Positions 1 to 8,563 of a stretch of 64,000 nt of DNA are shown piece after piece; position 1 is the first letter of the stretch; every line of letters starts with the position of its first letter. Both the position numbers and the translations under genes were made by a program. Where the stretch lies: positions 1 to 64,000 of the forward strand of contig UQZO01000008.1 in NCBI GenBank assembly GCA_900545545.1. The letters are read 5' to 3'. The DNA comes from an uncultured Subdoligranulum sp. GTDB lineage: Bacteria > Bacillota > Clostridia > Oscillospirales > Ruminococcaceae. The notes beneath the pieces were generated by a model. That model made no database searches, had not been told where the DNA came from, and saw nothing but the letters and a program-made list of their open reading frames with translations.

Positions 1-42
1 CTATCCTCTTCGTCGGCAGCGTCAGATGTGTATAAGAGACAG
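1..42 (+). other. Untrimmed Illumina Nextera adapter (not genomic)
   Basis: Positions 10-42 match the 33-base Nextera read-1 transposase adapter exactly (it begins TCGTCGGCAGCGTC and ends AAGAGACAG). Positions 2-9, TATCCTCT, match the common i5 index S503, and base 1 matches the last base of the P5 oligo. The order P5-index-adapter is that of a library molecule, so genomic sequence begins at 43. Any gene call reaching into 1-42 is artefactual. Confidence 0.97.
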
Positions 43-44
43 AC

Positions 45-392
45 ACCCAGCTGCGGCAATTTTTGCGCACGGCGCTTCGGCTGGCCACCGCCCGGTATGC
101 CAGCTACCATGTCTGGGCCGTGCAGCCCCTGGACCCCGAGGACCTGCCGGGATGCGAGGACCTTTGCGCCCAGTATCTTTCCGCCGGGCTGACGCTGCGG
201 GCGGTGCGCCCCATGGCGGGGGCCACCATGATGATCTTCTCGGCCCGGGGGCTGCCCCACTGGCGGGAAGCCTACCGCCGCCTGCACCTGGGTGACCCTG
301 CCCTGCCCCGTATGCTGGAACGGGGCTATGCGGTGGGGGATTTCGGCTGGGGCGCCGGCGGCATGGAGCTGATCCTGCGCCCGGTGGACTGA
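45..392 (+). CDS. C-terminal fragment of an unrecognised protein
   Basis: An open frame runs from the contig edge at 45 to a stop at 392, giving about 115 residues. The start codon is lost beyond the adapter junction; the internal ATG at 63 has no ribosome binding site and lies inside the frame. The fragment is rich in Arg, Leu and Ala and contains LRTALRLATARYASYHVW and GYAVGDFGWGAGGMELILRP. No catalytic motif or membrane segment is visible and I do not recognise the family. Codon use matches the GC-rich neighbours, so it is probably a real gene. Confidence 0.55.
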   Translation, partial: TQLRQFLRTALRLATARYASYHVWAVQPLDPEDLPGCEDLCAQYLSAGLTLRAVRPMAGATMMIFSARGLPHWREAYRRLHLGDPALPRMLERGYAVGDFGWGAGGMELILRPVD

Positions 393-396
393 GTCA

Positions 397-635
397 GGAC
401 CCCCGGCTAAGCCGGGGGCTTGTGTAAGCCCTAGAAGGGCATCGTACCGGCAAGCCTCTCAAGAGGCACTGAAAAATCTGTCACTCGCATCACTTGCTCC
501 ACAGCCCGTAAACGGGCGCTGTTTATCTAAGATCAACTTTCTTGACAATAGTAAAGTTGTTGATCTCTTCTCGCTTCGCTCGATGCTTGAAGCTAAAGCT
601 TTTTTACACTCCCCGGCAGAGCCGGGGGTTGTCTT
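397..635 (-). mobile_element. Candidate tnpB-less IS200/IS605-type remnant (PATE/MITE-like), hairpin-flanked
   Basis: This 240-base gap has no gene. It is bounded by two matching GC hairpins, near 400-420 (CCCCCGGCTAAGCCGGGGG) and near 611-629 (CCCCGGCAGAGCCGGGG). Between them are short stems near 427-439, 453-466 and 508-520 and an imperfect inverted repeat at 532-566. Read on the minus strand, successive small hairpins ending in a GCCCCCGGC-TTA-GCCGGGGG stem resemble the right end and omega-RNA scaffold of IS200/IS605 elements carrying TnpB. No transposase or tnpB frame remains. The assignment rests on pattern memory; it could also be an unrelated structured element. Confidence 0.4.
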
Positions 636-656
636 TACGCTGAAGCTAACAACAAC

Positions 657-693
657 GAAAAGCCCCTGCGGCCATGGCCGCAGGGGCTTTGCA
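657..693 (-). terminator. Intrinsic terminator of the aldo/keto reductase gene
   Basis: A near-perfect 26-base palindrome at 662-687 (stem GCCCCTGCGGCCA) lies just after the stop of the minus-strand gene. On the minus strand it is followed by TTTTCG. It may also end the element on its left. Confidence 0.75.
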
Positions 694-1686
694 TTATTCC
701 TGGCAGATACGGTCGATTTCGGCCAGCTCGTCCTCGGTAAAGGTGGTGTTTTCCGCTGCCTTGATGTTATCCAGGATCTGTTCGGGGCGGGACGCGCCGA
801 TGAGCACGCTGGTGACCACCGGCTGAGCCAGCAGCCAGGCCAGCGCCATCTCGGCCAGGGTCTGGCCGCGGCGGGCGGCCACCTCGTTCAGCGCCTGGAT
901 CTTGCCCACCACCTCGGGGGTGATGTCCTTCTCCTTGAGATACCGCCCGTCGGTGCGGATGCGGCTGTCCGCCGGGATGCCGTGGAGGTACCGGTCGGTG
1001 AGGCGGCCCTGGGCCAGGGGGCTGAAGGTGATGAGCCCCCGGCTGACTTTGCCCACGCTCTTTTTCAGGCCGTTTCCCTCGATGTTACGGTCAAACAGCG
1101 AGTAGCGGTTCTGGCAGATGACAAAGGGGCAGTGCAGCTCGTCCAGGATGGCGGTGGCCTTTTCCAGCGTGGGGCCGTCGTAGTTGGAAAGCCCCACATA
1201 CAGCGCCTTGCCGCTGCGCACCGCCTGGGCCAGGGCTTCCATGGTTTCTTCCAGCGGGGTGGCGGGGTCCATGCGGTGGTGGTAGAAGATGTCCACGTAG
1301 TCCAGGCCCATGCGCTGCAGGCTTTTGTCCAGCCCGGCCAGCAGATGTTTGCGGCTGCCCCAGTCGCCGTAGGGGCCGTCCCACATCAGGTATCCGGCTT
1401 TGGTGGAGATGATGAGTTCGTCCCGGTAGGGGCGGAAATCCTCCCGAAGAATGCGGCCGAAGTTCCGCTCGGCGGCGCCGGGTTCGGGGCCATAGTTGTC
1501 GGCCAGATCAAAGTGGGTGATGCCGTGGTCAAAGGCCGTGCGGCACATGGCACGCATGTTCTCATAGGGCGCGGTATCACCGAAATTGTGCCACAGCCCT
1601 AAGGACACGGCGGGCAGACGAAGCCCGCTGCGCCCGCAGCGGCGGTAGGGCAGGATTTCGTAACGGTCGGGGGCAGCCTGGTACAT
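694..1686 (-). CDS. gpr: Aldo/keto reductase, L-glyceraldehyde 3-phosphate reductase (YghZ/Gpr) family
   Basis: The 330-residue protein is collinear with E. coli YghZ/Gpr: it shares CG-SGLRLPA-SLGLWHNFG, GITHFDLA-NYGP-PG, ISTKAGY-MW-GPYG, SGKALYVG and TSVLIGASR-EQ. This AKR14-type family forms a TIM barrel and reduces small aldehydes, such as L-glyceraldehyde 3-phosphate and methylglyoxal, with NADPH. The AKR tetrad is visible as D60, Y65, K96 and H136/H137. The ATG at 1686 has an AGGAGGG ribosome binding site 7 bases upstream. It is a single-gene unit with its own promoter and terminator, which suits a cytosolic aldehyde-detoxification role. The exact substrate is inferred from homology. Confidence 0.9.
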   Translation of the reverse strand: MYQAAPDRYEILPYRRCGRSGLRLPAVSLGLWHNFGDTAPYENMRAMCRTAFDHGITHFDLADNYGPEPGAAERNFGRILREDFRPYRDELIISTKAGYLMWDGPYGDWGSRKHLLAGLDKSLQRMGLDYVDIFYHHRMDPATPLEETMEALAQAVRSGKALYVGLSNYDGPTLEKATAILDELHCPFVICQNRYSLFDRNIEGNGLKKSVGKVSRGLITFSPLAQGRLTDRYLHGIPADSRIRTDGRYLKEKDITPEVVGKIQALNEVAARRGQTLAEMALAWLLAQPVVTSVLIGASRPEQILDNIKAAENTTFTEDELAEIDRICQE

Positions 1687-1715
1687 GGAACATCCCTCCT
1701 GGTTTGTTTTTCCCC

Positions 1716-1744
1716 ATTGTACCCCACGCCCGCTGGACGGTCAA
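1716..1744 (-). promoter_or_regulatory. Sigma-A type promoter of the aldo/keto reductase gene
   Basis: On the minus strand a -35 TTGACC (1739-1744) and a -10 TACAAT (1716-1721) are separated by 17 bases. They lie 30 bases upstream of the ATG. Confidence 0.75.
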
Positions 1745-1757
1745 GGGCGAGGGGCTT

Positions 1758-1875
1758 GTTCCTTCTTTGCAAAGAAGGAACCGAAGAAATTCCAAACAAA
1801 AATCTCCCGAGGGGTCAACCCCTCGGGAGATTTTTAATTAGAGTTCTTTTGGTTCTTTTCTTGCAAGAAAAGAAC
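1758..1875. repeat. Pair of 24-nt perfect palindromes flanking a terminator (dispersed repeat family 1)
   Basis: Positions 1758-1781 form a perfect palindrome with half-site GTTCCTTCTTTG, followed by CGAAGAAATTC. Positions 1852-1875 form a second perfect palindrome with half-site GTTCTTTTCTTG, in the opposite orientation. The first unit and its flank recur at 25397-25430 and 47304-47337, so this is a dispersed repeat. The pair brackets the terminator of the arginine operon, like a REP doublet. Confidence 0.8.
1798..1835 (-). terminator. Terminator of the arginine operon
   Basis: An 18-bp perfect stem (arm ATCTCCCGAGGGGT plus an A/T extension) has a two-base loop. On the minus strand it ends in TTTTTG. 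It lies 50 bases downstream of argF, and its A/T arms make it potentially bidirectional. Confidence 0.9.
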
Positions 1876-1885
1876 AGGGTCCCCG

Positions 1886-2800
1886 TCACTTACCGGCCAG
1901 CAGGATGGCGAGGACGGCTTTTTCCACATGGAGGCGGTTTTCCGCTTCCTCAAAAATTTCATCGGCGTGCTGCTCAAACACATCGGTGGCGATCTCCTCG
2001 CCCCGGCGCGCGGGCAGCGGATGCTGCACCATGCAATCCGGCTTGGCCAGGGCCATGCGTTCGGCGTCCAGGGTATAGCCGGTGAAATCCCGGTGGCGGC
2101 GCTCGGTCTCCCGCTCCATACCCATGCTCACCCACACATCGGTGAAAAGCACATCGGCATCCCGGGTGGCTTCGTCGGGGTCATGCACCAGCCGGAAGGC
2201 ATCGCCGTAGGCTTTGGCCTGCATCAGCACATCGGCCGCCGGGCGGTAGCCCCTGGGGCAGGCCACCGTGACCTGCATGCCCACGGCAAGGCACCCCACG
2301 ATCAGGCTGTTGGCCATGTTGTAGCCGTCGCCGATAAAGCCCATGCGCAGCCCTTCCAGTTTACCCTTGTACTCCCGCACCGTCATCAGGTCGGTGAGGA
2401 CCTGCAGCGGATGGGCGTAATCGGTCATGCCGGACACCACCGGCACGCCGCTGTACTGGGCCAGGGCGTCCAGATCAGTCTGCTTGTAGGTGCGGCAGAC
2501 AATGGCATCATAGTACCGGCCCAATACCCGGGCGGTATCCTGGATGGGCTCGCCCCGGGCGGTCTGCAGATCGTTGGCGCTTAAATAAGTGCCCAGGCCT
2601 CCCATCTGGTAGATGCCCACTTCGAGGCTCGTGCGGGTACGGGTGGAATGTTTGGCGAACATCAGCGCCACGGCTTTGCCCTGCAAATCCTTGGGGTCCA
2701 CCCCCAGCTTGTGCAGCCGCTTGTACTCGTCGGCCACATCCAGCACATGCAGGATCTCGGCCCGGGTCAGTCCGCCCAGTTTCAACAGATGTTTCATCAC
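1886..2800 (-). CDS. argF: Ornithine carbamoyltransferase
   Basis: ArgF transfers the carbamoyl group of carbamoyl phosphate to ornithine, giving citrulline. The 304-residue length fits the family. The carbamoyl-phosphate motif STRTR is at 52-56, HPLQ at 130-133, the GDG-N-ANS dinucleotide-fold segment at 157-165, and the ornithine loop VSMG at about 224-227. The motif that is normally HCLP reads HPLPARRGEE at 260-269, so the usual catalytic cysteine is proline. It is the last gene of the operon, and its ATG overlaps the argD stop by 4 bases (ATGA), indicating translational coupling. An N-succinyl- or N-acetylornithine specificity cannot be excluded, but the complete ArgJ-type pathway argues for ornithine. 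Confidence 0.9.
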   Translation of the reverse strand: MMKHLLKLGGLTRAEILHVLDVADEYKRLHKLGVDPKDLQGKAVALMFAKHSTRTRTSLEVGIYQMGGLGTYLSANDLQTARGEPIQDTARVLGRYYDAIVCRTYKQTDLDALAQYSGVPVVSGMTDYAHPLQVLTDLMTVREYKGKLEGLRMGFIGDGYNMANSLIVGCLAVGMQVTVACPRGYRPAADVLMQAKAYGDAFRLVHDPDEATRDADVLFTDVWVSMGMERETERRHRDFTGYTLDAERMALAKPDCMVQHPLPARRGEEIATDVFEQHADEIFEEAENRLHVEKAVLAILLAGK

Positions 2801-3975
2801 AGTTTCTCCAACACGGTGCGCAGGATGGCAAGGGCTTTGTCCACGTCCTCCTGCGTGAGGATCAGCGGCGGCAGCAGGCGCAGGCGGGTCTTGGCGGTAA
2901 GCACCAGCAGGCCCTCCTGCTCACAGGCGGTGCGCACGGCGGCGGCGCTGACGCCCTCCTCCAGGGCGATGCCCACCATCAGGCCCAGACCGCTGACCTC
3001 GGTGACGTGGGGCAGCGTTTTCAGCCCCGCCCGCAGCGTTTCGGCCAGGGCGCGGTCCCGGGCCAGCAGGTCGTCGGTGAGTTCGTTCATCACCGCCAGT
3101 GCACCGGCACAGACCACCGGGTTGCCGCCAAAGGTGGAGCCGTGGCTGCCGGGTCCCATATGGTCGGCTACTTTCTGCTTCATCAGCACCGCGCCGATGG
3201 GCAAACCGCCCCCCAGCCCCTTGGCCAGGGTGACGATATCGGGGTGCAGATTGAACTGCTCGCAGGCCAGGAAGGTGCCGGTGCGGCCCACGCCGGTCTG
3301 CACCTCGTCCACCAGCAGCAGGATGTCGTGCTCCTGGCAGAAGGCGGCCACTTTCGTCACATAGTCCTTGTCGAGAGCGACGACGCCGCCCTCGCCCTGC
3401 ACCAGTTCCAGCAGGACGGCGCAGGTCTCGGCGTCGGCGGCAGCTTCCAGCGCGGCGAAATCCCCCGCCGGGACGTAGCCGAACCGCTCGGGGAAAGGCC
3501 CGAAATCATGGTGGAACACATCCTGCCCGGTGGCGGTGAGGGTGGCCAGGGTACGGCCATGGAAGGAGTTGACCAGCGTCAGCACCTTGTTGCGGTTGGG
3601 ACCGTAGGTATCCACGCTGTATTTGCGGGCAGCCTTGATGGCACCCTCGTTGGCTTCGGCGCCGGAGTTGCCGAAGAACACCGCATCCAGCCCGGTGCGG
3701 CGGCAAAGTTCTTCCGCCAGGGCGCCGCAGGGCTCGGTGTAGTAAAGGTTGGAGGTATGCTGCAGCTTGCCCGCCTGGGCGGTGACCGCCGCCACCCAGG
3801 CCGGGTGGCAGTAGCCCAGGGCGTTGACGCCGATGCCGGAGGTGAAGTCAAGATACTGCTTGCCCTCGGCGTCGGTGGCAACCATGCCCTGGCCGCTCAC
3901 CAGTGCCACGGGGCTGCGGCCGTAGGTGTGCAGGACGTGGGTATCGTCCCGCTTCATGATGGACTGGGAATTCAT
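2797..3975 (-). CDS. argD: Acetylornithine aminotransferase
   Basis: ArgD is a PLP-dependent class III aminotransferase that converts N-acetylglutamate semialdehyde and glutamate to N-acetylornithine. The protein has 392 residues. Visible motifs are the phosphate-binding region GNSGAEANEGAIKAAR (102-117), the aspartate that binds the pyridine nitrogen in LLLVDEVQTGVGRTG (219-233), and the Schiff-base lysine K252 in LAKGLGGGLPIGA. The ATG at 3975 follows a short gap after argB with an AGGAGG-like site; M7 is a possible alternative. It sits between argB and argF in pathway order and shares the operon promoter. Confidence 0.95.
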   Translation of the reverse strand: MNSQSIMKRDDTHVLHTYGRSPVALVSGQGMVATDAEGKQYLDFTSGIGVNALGYCHPAWVAAVTAQAGKLQHTSNLYYTEPCGALAEELCRRTGLDAVFFGNSGAEANEGAIKAARKYSVDTYGPNRNKVLTLVNSFHGRTLATLTATGQDVFHHDFGPFPERFGYVPAGDFAALEAAADAETCAVLLELVQGEGGVVALDKDYVTKVAAFCQEHDILLLVDEVQTGVGRTGTFLACEQFNLHPDIVTLAKGLGGGLPIGAVLMKQKVADHMGPGSHGSTFGGNPVVCAGALAVMNELTDDLLARDRALAETLRAGLKTLPHVTEVSGLGLMVGIALEEGVSAAAVRTACEQEGLLVLTAKTRLRLLPPLILTQEDVDKALAILRTVLEKL

Positions 3976-3990
3976 ACAGCGCGCCTCCTT

Positions 3991-4845
3991 TTACCGGTTG
4001 CCGCGGCGGTAGAACATGGTACCGGCGCCGCGGTCGGAGAACATTTCCAGCAGAATGGAATGGGGTACCCGGCCATCGATGATGACGGCCTCGTGCACGC
4101 CCTTGTAGATGGCTTCGGCCATGCCCTCGATCTTGGGCAGCATGCCCCCGGCAATGACCCCCGCCTGCTTGTAGCCCTCGATTTCCGAGACTTCCACCTC
4201 GGGGATGAGGGTGGATTCATCGTCCTTGTCGTAGAGCAGGCCCACGATATCGGTCATGCTGACCAGTTTTTCGGCGTGGAGGGCGATGGCAATTTCCGCG
4301 GCGGCGGTATCGGCGTTGATGTTGTAGGGCACGCCGTTGCTGTCCATGCCCACGGTGGCGATGACGGGGATGAAGCTGTCCGCCAGCAGATGGTCGATGA
4401 GGGTGGTGTCCACCCGCTCGATCTCGCCCACGTAGCCGAGATCCATGTCCGCCTTGCGGGAGCAGGTGATCATGTGGCCGTCCATGCCGCAAAGGCCGAC
4501 GCCGCGGCCCTTGAGCAGGGCCACCAGGTCCTTGTTCACCTGGCCTGCCAGCACCTGCTGGACAATGCCCATGGTTTCCTCGTCGGTGTAGCGCAGGCCG
4601 CCCACAAACTTGGACTCCTTGCCCACCTTTTTGAGCATCTGGTTGATGGCCGGGCCGCCGCCGTGGACCAGCACCACCCGCACGCCCAGCAGCGTGAGGG
4701 TGACCAGGTCGTTCATGACGGCCAGTTTCAGCTGGTCGTTGACCATGGCGTTGCCGCCGTATTTGATAACCAGCGTTTTGCCGTGGTATTTCTGGATATA
4801 GGGCGTTGCTTCGCTGAAAAGCAGCGCCATCTGTTCATTTTTCAT
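3991..4845 (-). CDS. argB: Acetylglutamate kinase
   Basis: ArgB phosphorylates N-acetylglutamate, the second step of arginine synthesis. The 284-residue amino-acid-kinase fold shows VIKYGGNAM (26-34), the glycine loop VLVHGGGP (58-65), the substrate motif NINADTAAAEIA, and the C-terminal GGMLPKIEG. The N-terminal helix of about 20 residues before the first strand resembles that of arginine-sensitive hexameric NAGKs. Feedback inhibition by arginine is therefore plausible but not shown. It starts 20 bases after argJ in the operon. Confidence 0.95.
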   Translation of the reverse strand: MKNEQMALLFSEATPYIQKYHGKTLVIKYGGNAMVNDQLKLAVMNDLVTLTLLGVRVVLVHGGGPAINQMLKKVGKESKFVGGLRYTDEETMGIVQQVLAGQVNKDLVALLKGRGVGLCGMDGHMITCSRKADMDLGYVGEIERVDTTLIDHLLADSFIPVIATVGMDSNGVPYNINADTAAAEIAIALHAEKLVSMTDIVGLLYDKDDESTLIPEVEVSEIEGYKQAGVIAGGMLPKIEGMAEAIYKGVHEAVIIDGRVPHSILLEMFSDRGAGTMFYRRGNR

Positions 4846-4865
4846 CGCCGTGTTTCCCTCGCTTC

Positions 4866-6092
4866 TCAGGTGCGGTAGTCGCCGTTGATCTTGACGTAGT
4901 CGTAGGTCAGATCGCAGCCCCAGGCCTTGGCCGTGGCATCGCCGCAGCCCAGGTCCACGAGGATCTCGATCTCGTCCTCATGCAGGACCTTGGCGGCCTC
5001 CTCCTCGCTGTAGGGGTGGTAGGCGGCGTTCTCGCAGACAAAAACCTCCCCGGCCCGGCTCTTGAGGCGCACGGCGGTCCTGGAGATATCGAAGTCCCCC
5101 GGCGTATAACCGATGGCGCAGAGCACACGGCCCCAGTTGGCGTCGGCACCGAACATGGCGGCCTTGAAGAGGGTGGAATGGATGACGCTCTTGGAAACCG
5201 CACGGGCGGTGGCCAGGTCCGGCGCGCCGGTGACGGTACATTCCAGCAGCTTGGTGGCACCCTCGCCGTCGGCGGCCAGTTCGCGGCAGAGATGCTCGGC
5301 CACCACAGTCAGCGCCGCCACGAAGGTATCATAGTCGGCGGTGCCCTGCTGCACTTCGGCGCTGGAAAGGCCGGAGGCCAGCAGCAGCACGGTATCGTTG
5401 GTGGAGGTATCGCCGTCCACCGAGATCTGGTTGAAGGTGGCGGGCACCACGGTGGAAAGGGCCTTTTGCAGCACCGCGGGCTCCACTTTGGCGTCGGTGG
5501 TCATGAAGAGCAGCATGGTGGCCATGTTGGGGTGGATCATGCCGGAACCCTTGGCGATGGCGCCGATATGGCAGGTCTTGCCGCCGAGGGTAAATTCCAC
5601 GGCAAATTCCTTGGCGTGGGTGTCGGTGGTCATGATGGCGGTGGCGGCATCGTGGCTGCCTTCCGCGGTGGCGGCCAGCTTGGCGGCGGCTTCGGGAACG
5701 CCCTTTTCAAAAGGTGCCAGTTCCATGGCCTGGCCGATGACGCCGGTGGAGGCAGGCAGCACGTCGGCGGCATCAATGCCCAGCGCCTTGGCGACCAGGT
5801 CACAGGTATCGTTGGCCAGCTGGATGCCGTTGGGCGCGCAGGTGTTGGCGTTGCCGCTGTTGACGACGATGGCCTGGGCGTACCCGTCTTTCAGGTGCTC
5901 CCGGTCCACCGTGATGGGGGCGCCGTACACTTTATTGGTGGTGTAGCAGCCGGCGCCCGCACAGCGCACGTCCGCCTTGATCAGCGCAAGGTCCAGCTTG
6001 GAATGGTTGCGCCGGATGCCGCAGTGTACACCCGCGGCAGAAAAACCCTTGGCGGCGCAGATGCCGCCCGCAACAGTCTGAAAAGTTTCCAT
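4866..6092 (-). CDS. argJ: Bifunctional ornithine acetyltransferase / N-acetylglutamate synthase
   Basis: ArgJ moves the acetyl group from N-acetylornithine to glutamate, making the pathway cyclic; some members also use acetyl-CoA. The protein is 408 residues from the preferred ATG at 6092, which has GAGGG 9 bases upstream; a GTG at 6113 would add seven charged residues with a poorer site. The autocleavage and nucleophile motif HPNMATMLLFMTTD is present, with cleavage expected before T192. TGVIG and KGSGMI are also present. No argA or argE occurs in the window, consistent with an ArgJ-type pathway. Confidence 0.95.
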   Translation of the reverse strand: METFQTVAGGICAAKGFSAAGVHCGIRRNHSKLDLALIKADVRCAGAGCYTTNKVYGAPITVDREHLKDGYAQAIVVNSGNANTCAPNGIQLANDTCDLVAKALGIDAADVLPASTGVIGQAMELAPFEKGVPEAAAKLAATAEGSHDAATAIMTTDTHAKEFAVEFTLGGKTCHIGAIAKGSGMIHPNMATMLLFMTTDAKVEPAVLQKALSTVVPATFNQISVDGDTSTNDTVLLLASGLSSAEVQQGTADYDTFVAALTVVAEHLCRELAADGEGATKLLECTVTGAPDLATARAVSKSVIHSTLFKAAMFGADANWGRVLCAIGYTPGDFDISRTAVRLKSRAGEVFVCENAAYHPYSEEEAAKVLHEDEIEILVDLGCGDATAKAWGCDLTYDYVKINGDYRT

Positions 6093-6131
6093 CTTCGTTT
6101 CCCTCTCTCTCACTTTCCACGATCTATCCGT

Positions 6132-7073
6132 TTACAGGGCCAGACCCGCACATTCGTCCAGTCCCAGCATCAGGTTCATGCACTGCACCGCCGCGCCCGA
6201 GGAACCTTTGCCCAGATTGTCGAACAGGCTGATGAGCTGCATCTGGGTTCCTTCGGGGTTGGCCAGGCAGAAAATTTCCAGCCGGTCGGACCCGGCCAGT
6301 TTGTTGGACGCCATAAAGCCGCCGTCGGTCCCCTCGCACAAGGGGTGTACCGAGATCATCTTCGCCCCGGCGTAGTAGGCGGCCAGCGTTTCGGCCACCT
6401 GGCCGGGGGTCAGGCCCAGGGCTTTCAGGTCCAGGGGGATCATGGTTTCCATACCCGCGTAGTAATCGGCCACAATGGGCACGAAGTTGGGCGCACATTC
6501 CAACCCCGTGATGGCTTTCATTTCCGGCAGGTGTTTGTGGTGCAGCGCCAGGCCGTAGGGCCGCGGGGCGTTGAGCGCCGGGTTCTCCCGGGGGGCCTCA
6601 TACTCGGCGATCATCTTTTTGCCGCCGCCGGAGTAGCCCGTCAGGCTGTAGCAGCAAAGCTGCGTTTCCTTGGGGACCAGACCCTTTTCCACCAGCGGGG
6701 CCACCGGGGCGATAAAGCCGGTGGCATGGCACCCCGGCACCGCCACGCGGGTGGCGGCGGGGAGCTTTGCCCGGGTATCGCCCAGTTCCGGCAGGCCGTA
6801 GAGCCAGTCGGGGTTGGTACGGTGGGCGGTGGAGGTATCCAGCACGCGGACGTCGGGCCGCAGCAGCGGCACCACCTCCCGGGCGGCATCGTCCGGCAGG
6901 CAGAGGAAGGAGAGATCACTCTCGTTGATGACGGCGGCCCGGGCGTGGACGTCCTTGCGGTCGGCCTCCGAGATGGTCAGGATCTCAAATTCCGGGCGGG
7001 CAGCCAACCGGTCGGCAATGCGCAGCCCCGTGGTACCGGCAGAGCCGTCCACAAAAATCTTGTATTTTGCCAC
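6132..7073 (-). CDS. argC: N-acetyl-gamma-glutamyl-phosphate reductase (short, type 2)
   Basis: ArgC reduces N-acetylglutamyl phosphate with NADPH. At 313 residues it belongs to the shorter type 2 class rather than the roughly 345-residue type 1 class. It shows the nucleotide-binding start KIFVDGSAGTTGLRI, the active-site cysteine C115 in VPGCHATGF, and the conserved HKHLPEM segment. The gene lies between argH and argJ with short spacing and is part of the operon. Confidence 0.95.
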   Translation of the reverse strand: MAKYKIFVDGSAGTTGLRIADRLAARPEFEILTISEADRKDVHARAAVINESDLSFLCLPDDAAREVVPLLRPDVRVLDTSTAHRTNPDWLYGLPELGDTRAKLPAATRVAVPGCHATGFIAPVAPLVEKGLVPKETQLCCYSLTGYSGGGKKMIAEYEAPRENPALNAPRPYGLALHHKHLPEMKAITGLECAPNFVPIVADYYAGMETMIPLDLKALGLTPGQVAETLAAYYAGAKMISVHPLCEGTDGGFMASNKLAGSDRLEIFCLANPEGTQMQLISLFDNLGKGSSGAAVQCMNLMLGLDECAGLAL

Positions 7074-7090
7074 AAAAACACCTGTTTCCG

Positions 7091-8473
<1,383 letters not shown>

Positions 8474-8506
8474 AAGAACCCTCCTTAGGGTGTGTAATAA
8501 CAAAAT

Positions 8507-8537
8507 CCGCCGTGGGCATACAGCCCGCCCACGGCGG
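8507..8537 (-). terminator. Hairpin between argG and argH, possible partial terminator
   Basis: An 11-bp perfect stem (CCGCCGTGGGC with its complement, 9-base loop) lies between argG and argH and is followed on the minus strand by ATTTTGTTATT. As argH has no visible promoter of its own, readthrough must occur. An attenuating or processing role is inferred. Confidence 0.55.
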
Positions 8538-8563
8538 TACGGAATGTGTGAACTTGTAGGGGA

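Noticed and set aside
26..295. A frame starting inside the first 42 bases
   Set aside because: Its start codon lies in the sequencing adapter.
1717..2085. Small plus-strand frames around the palindromes, including FLLCKEGTEEIP-type peptides
   Set aside because: The peptide is simply the translation of the dispersed palindrome and recurs wherever the repeat lies.
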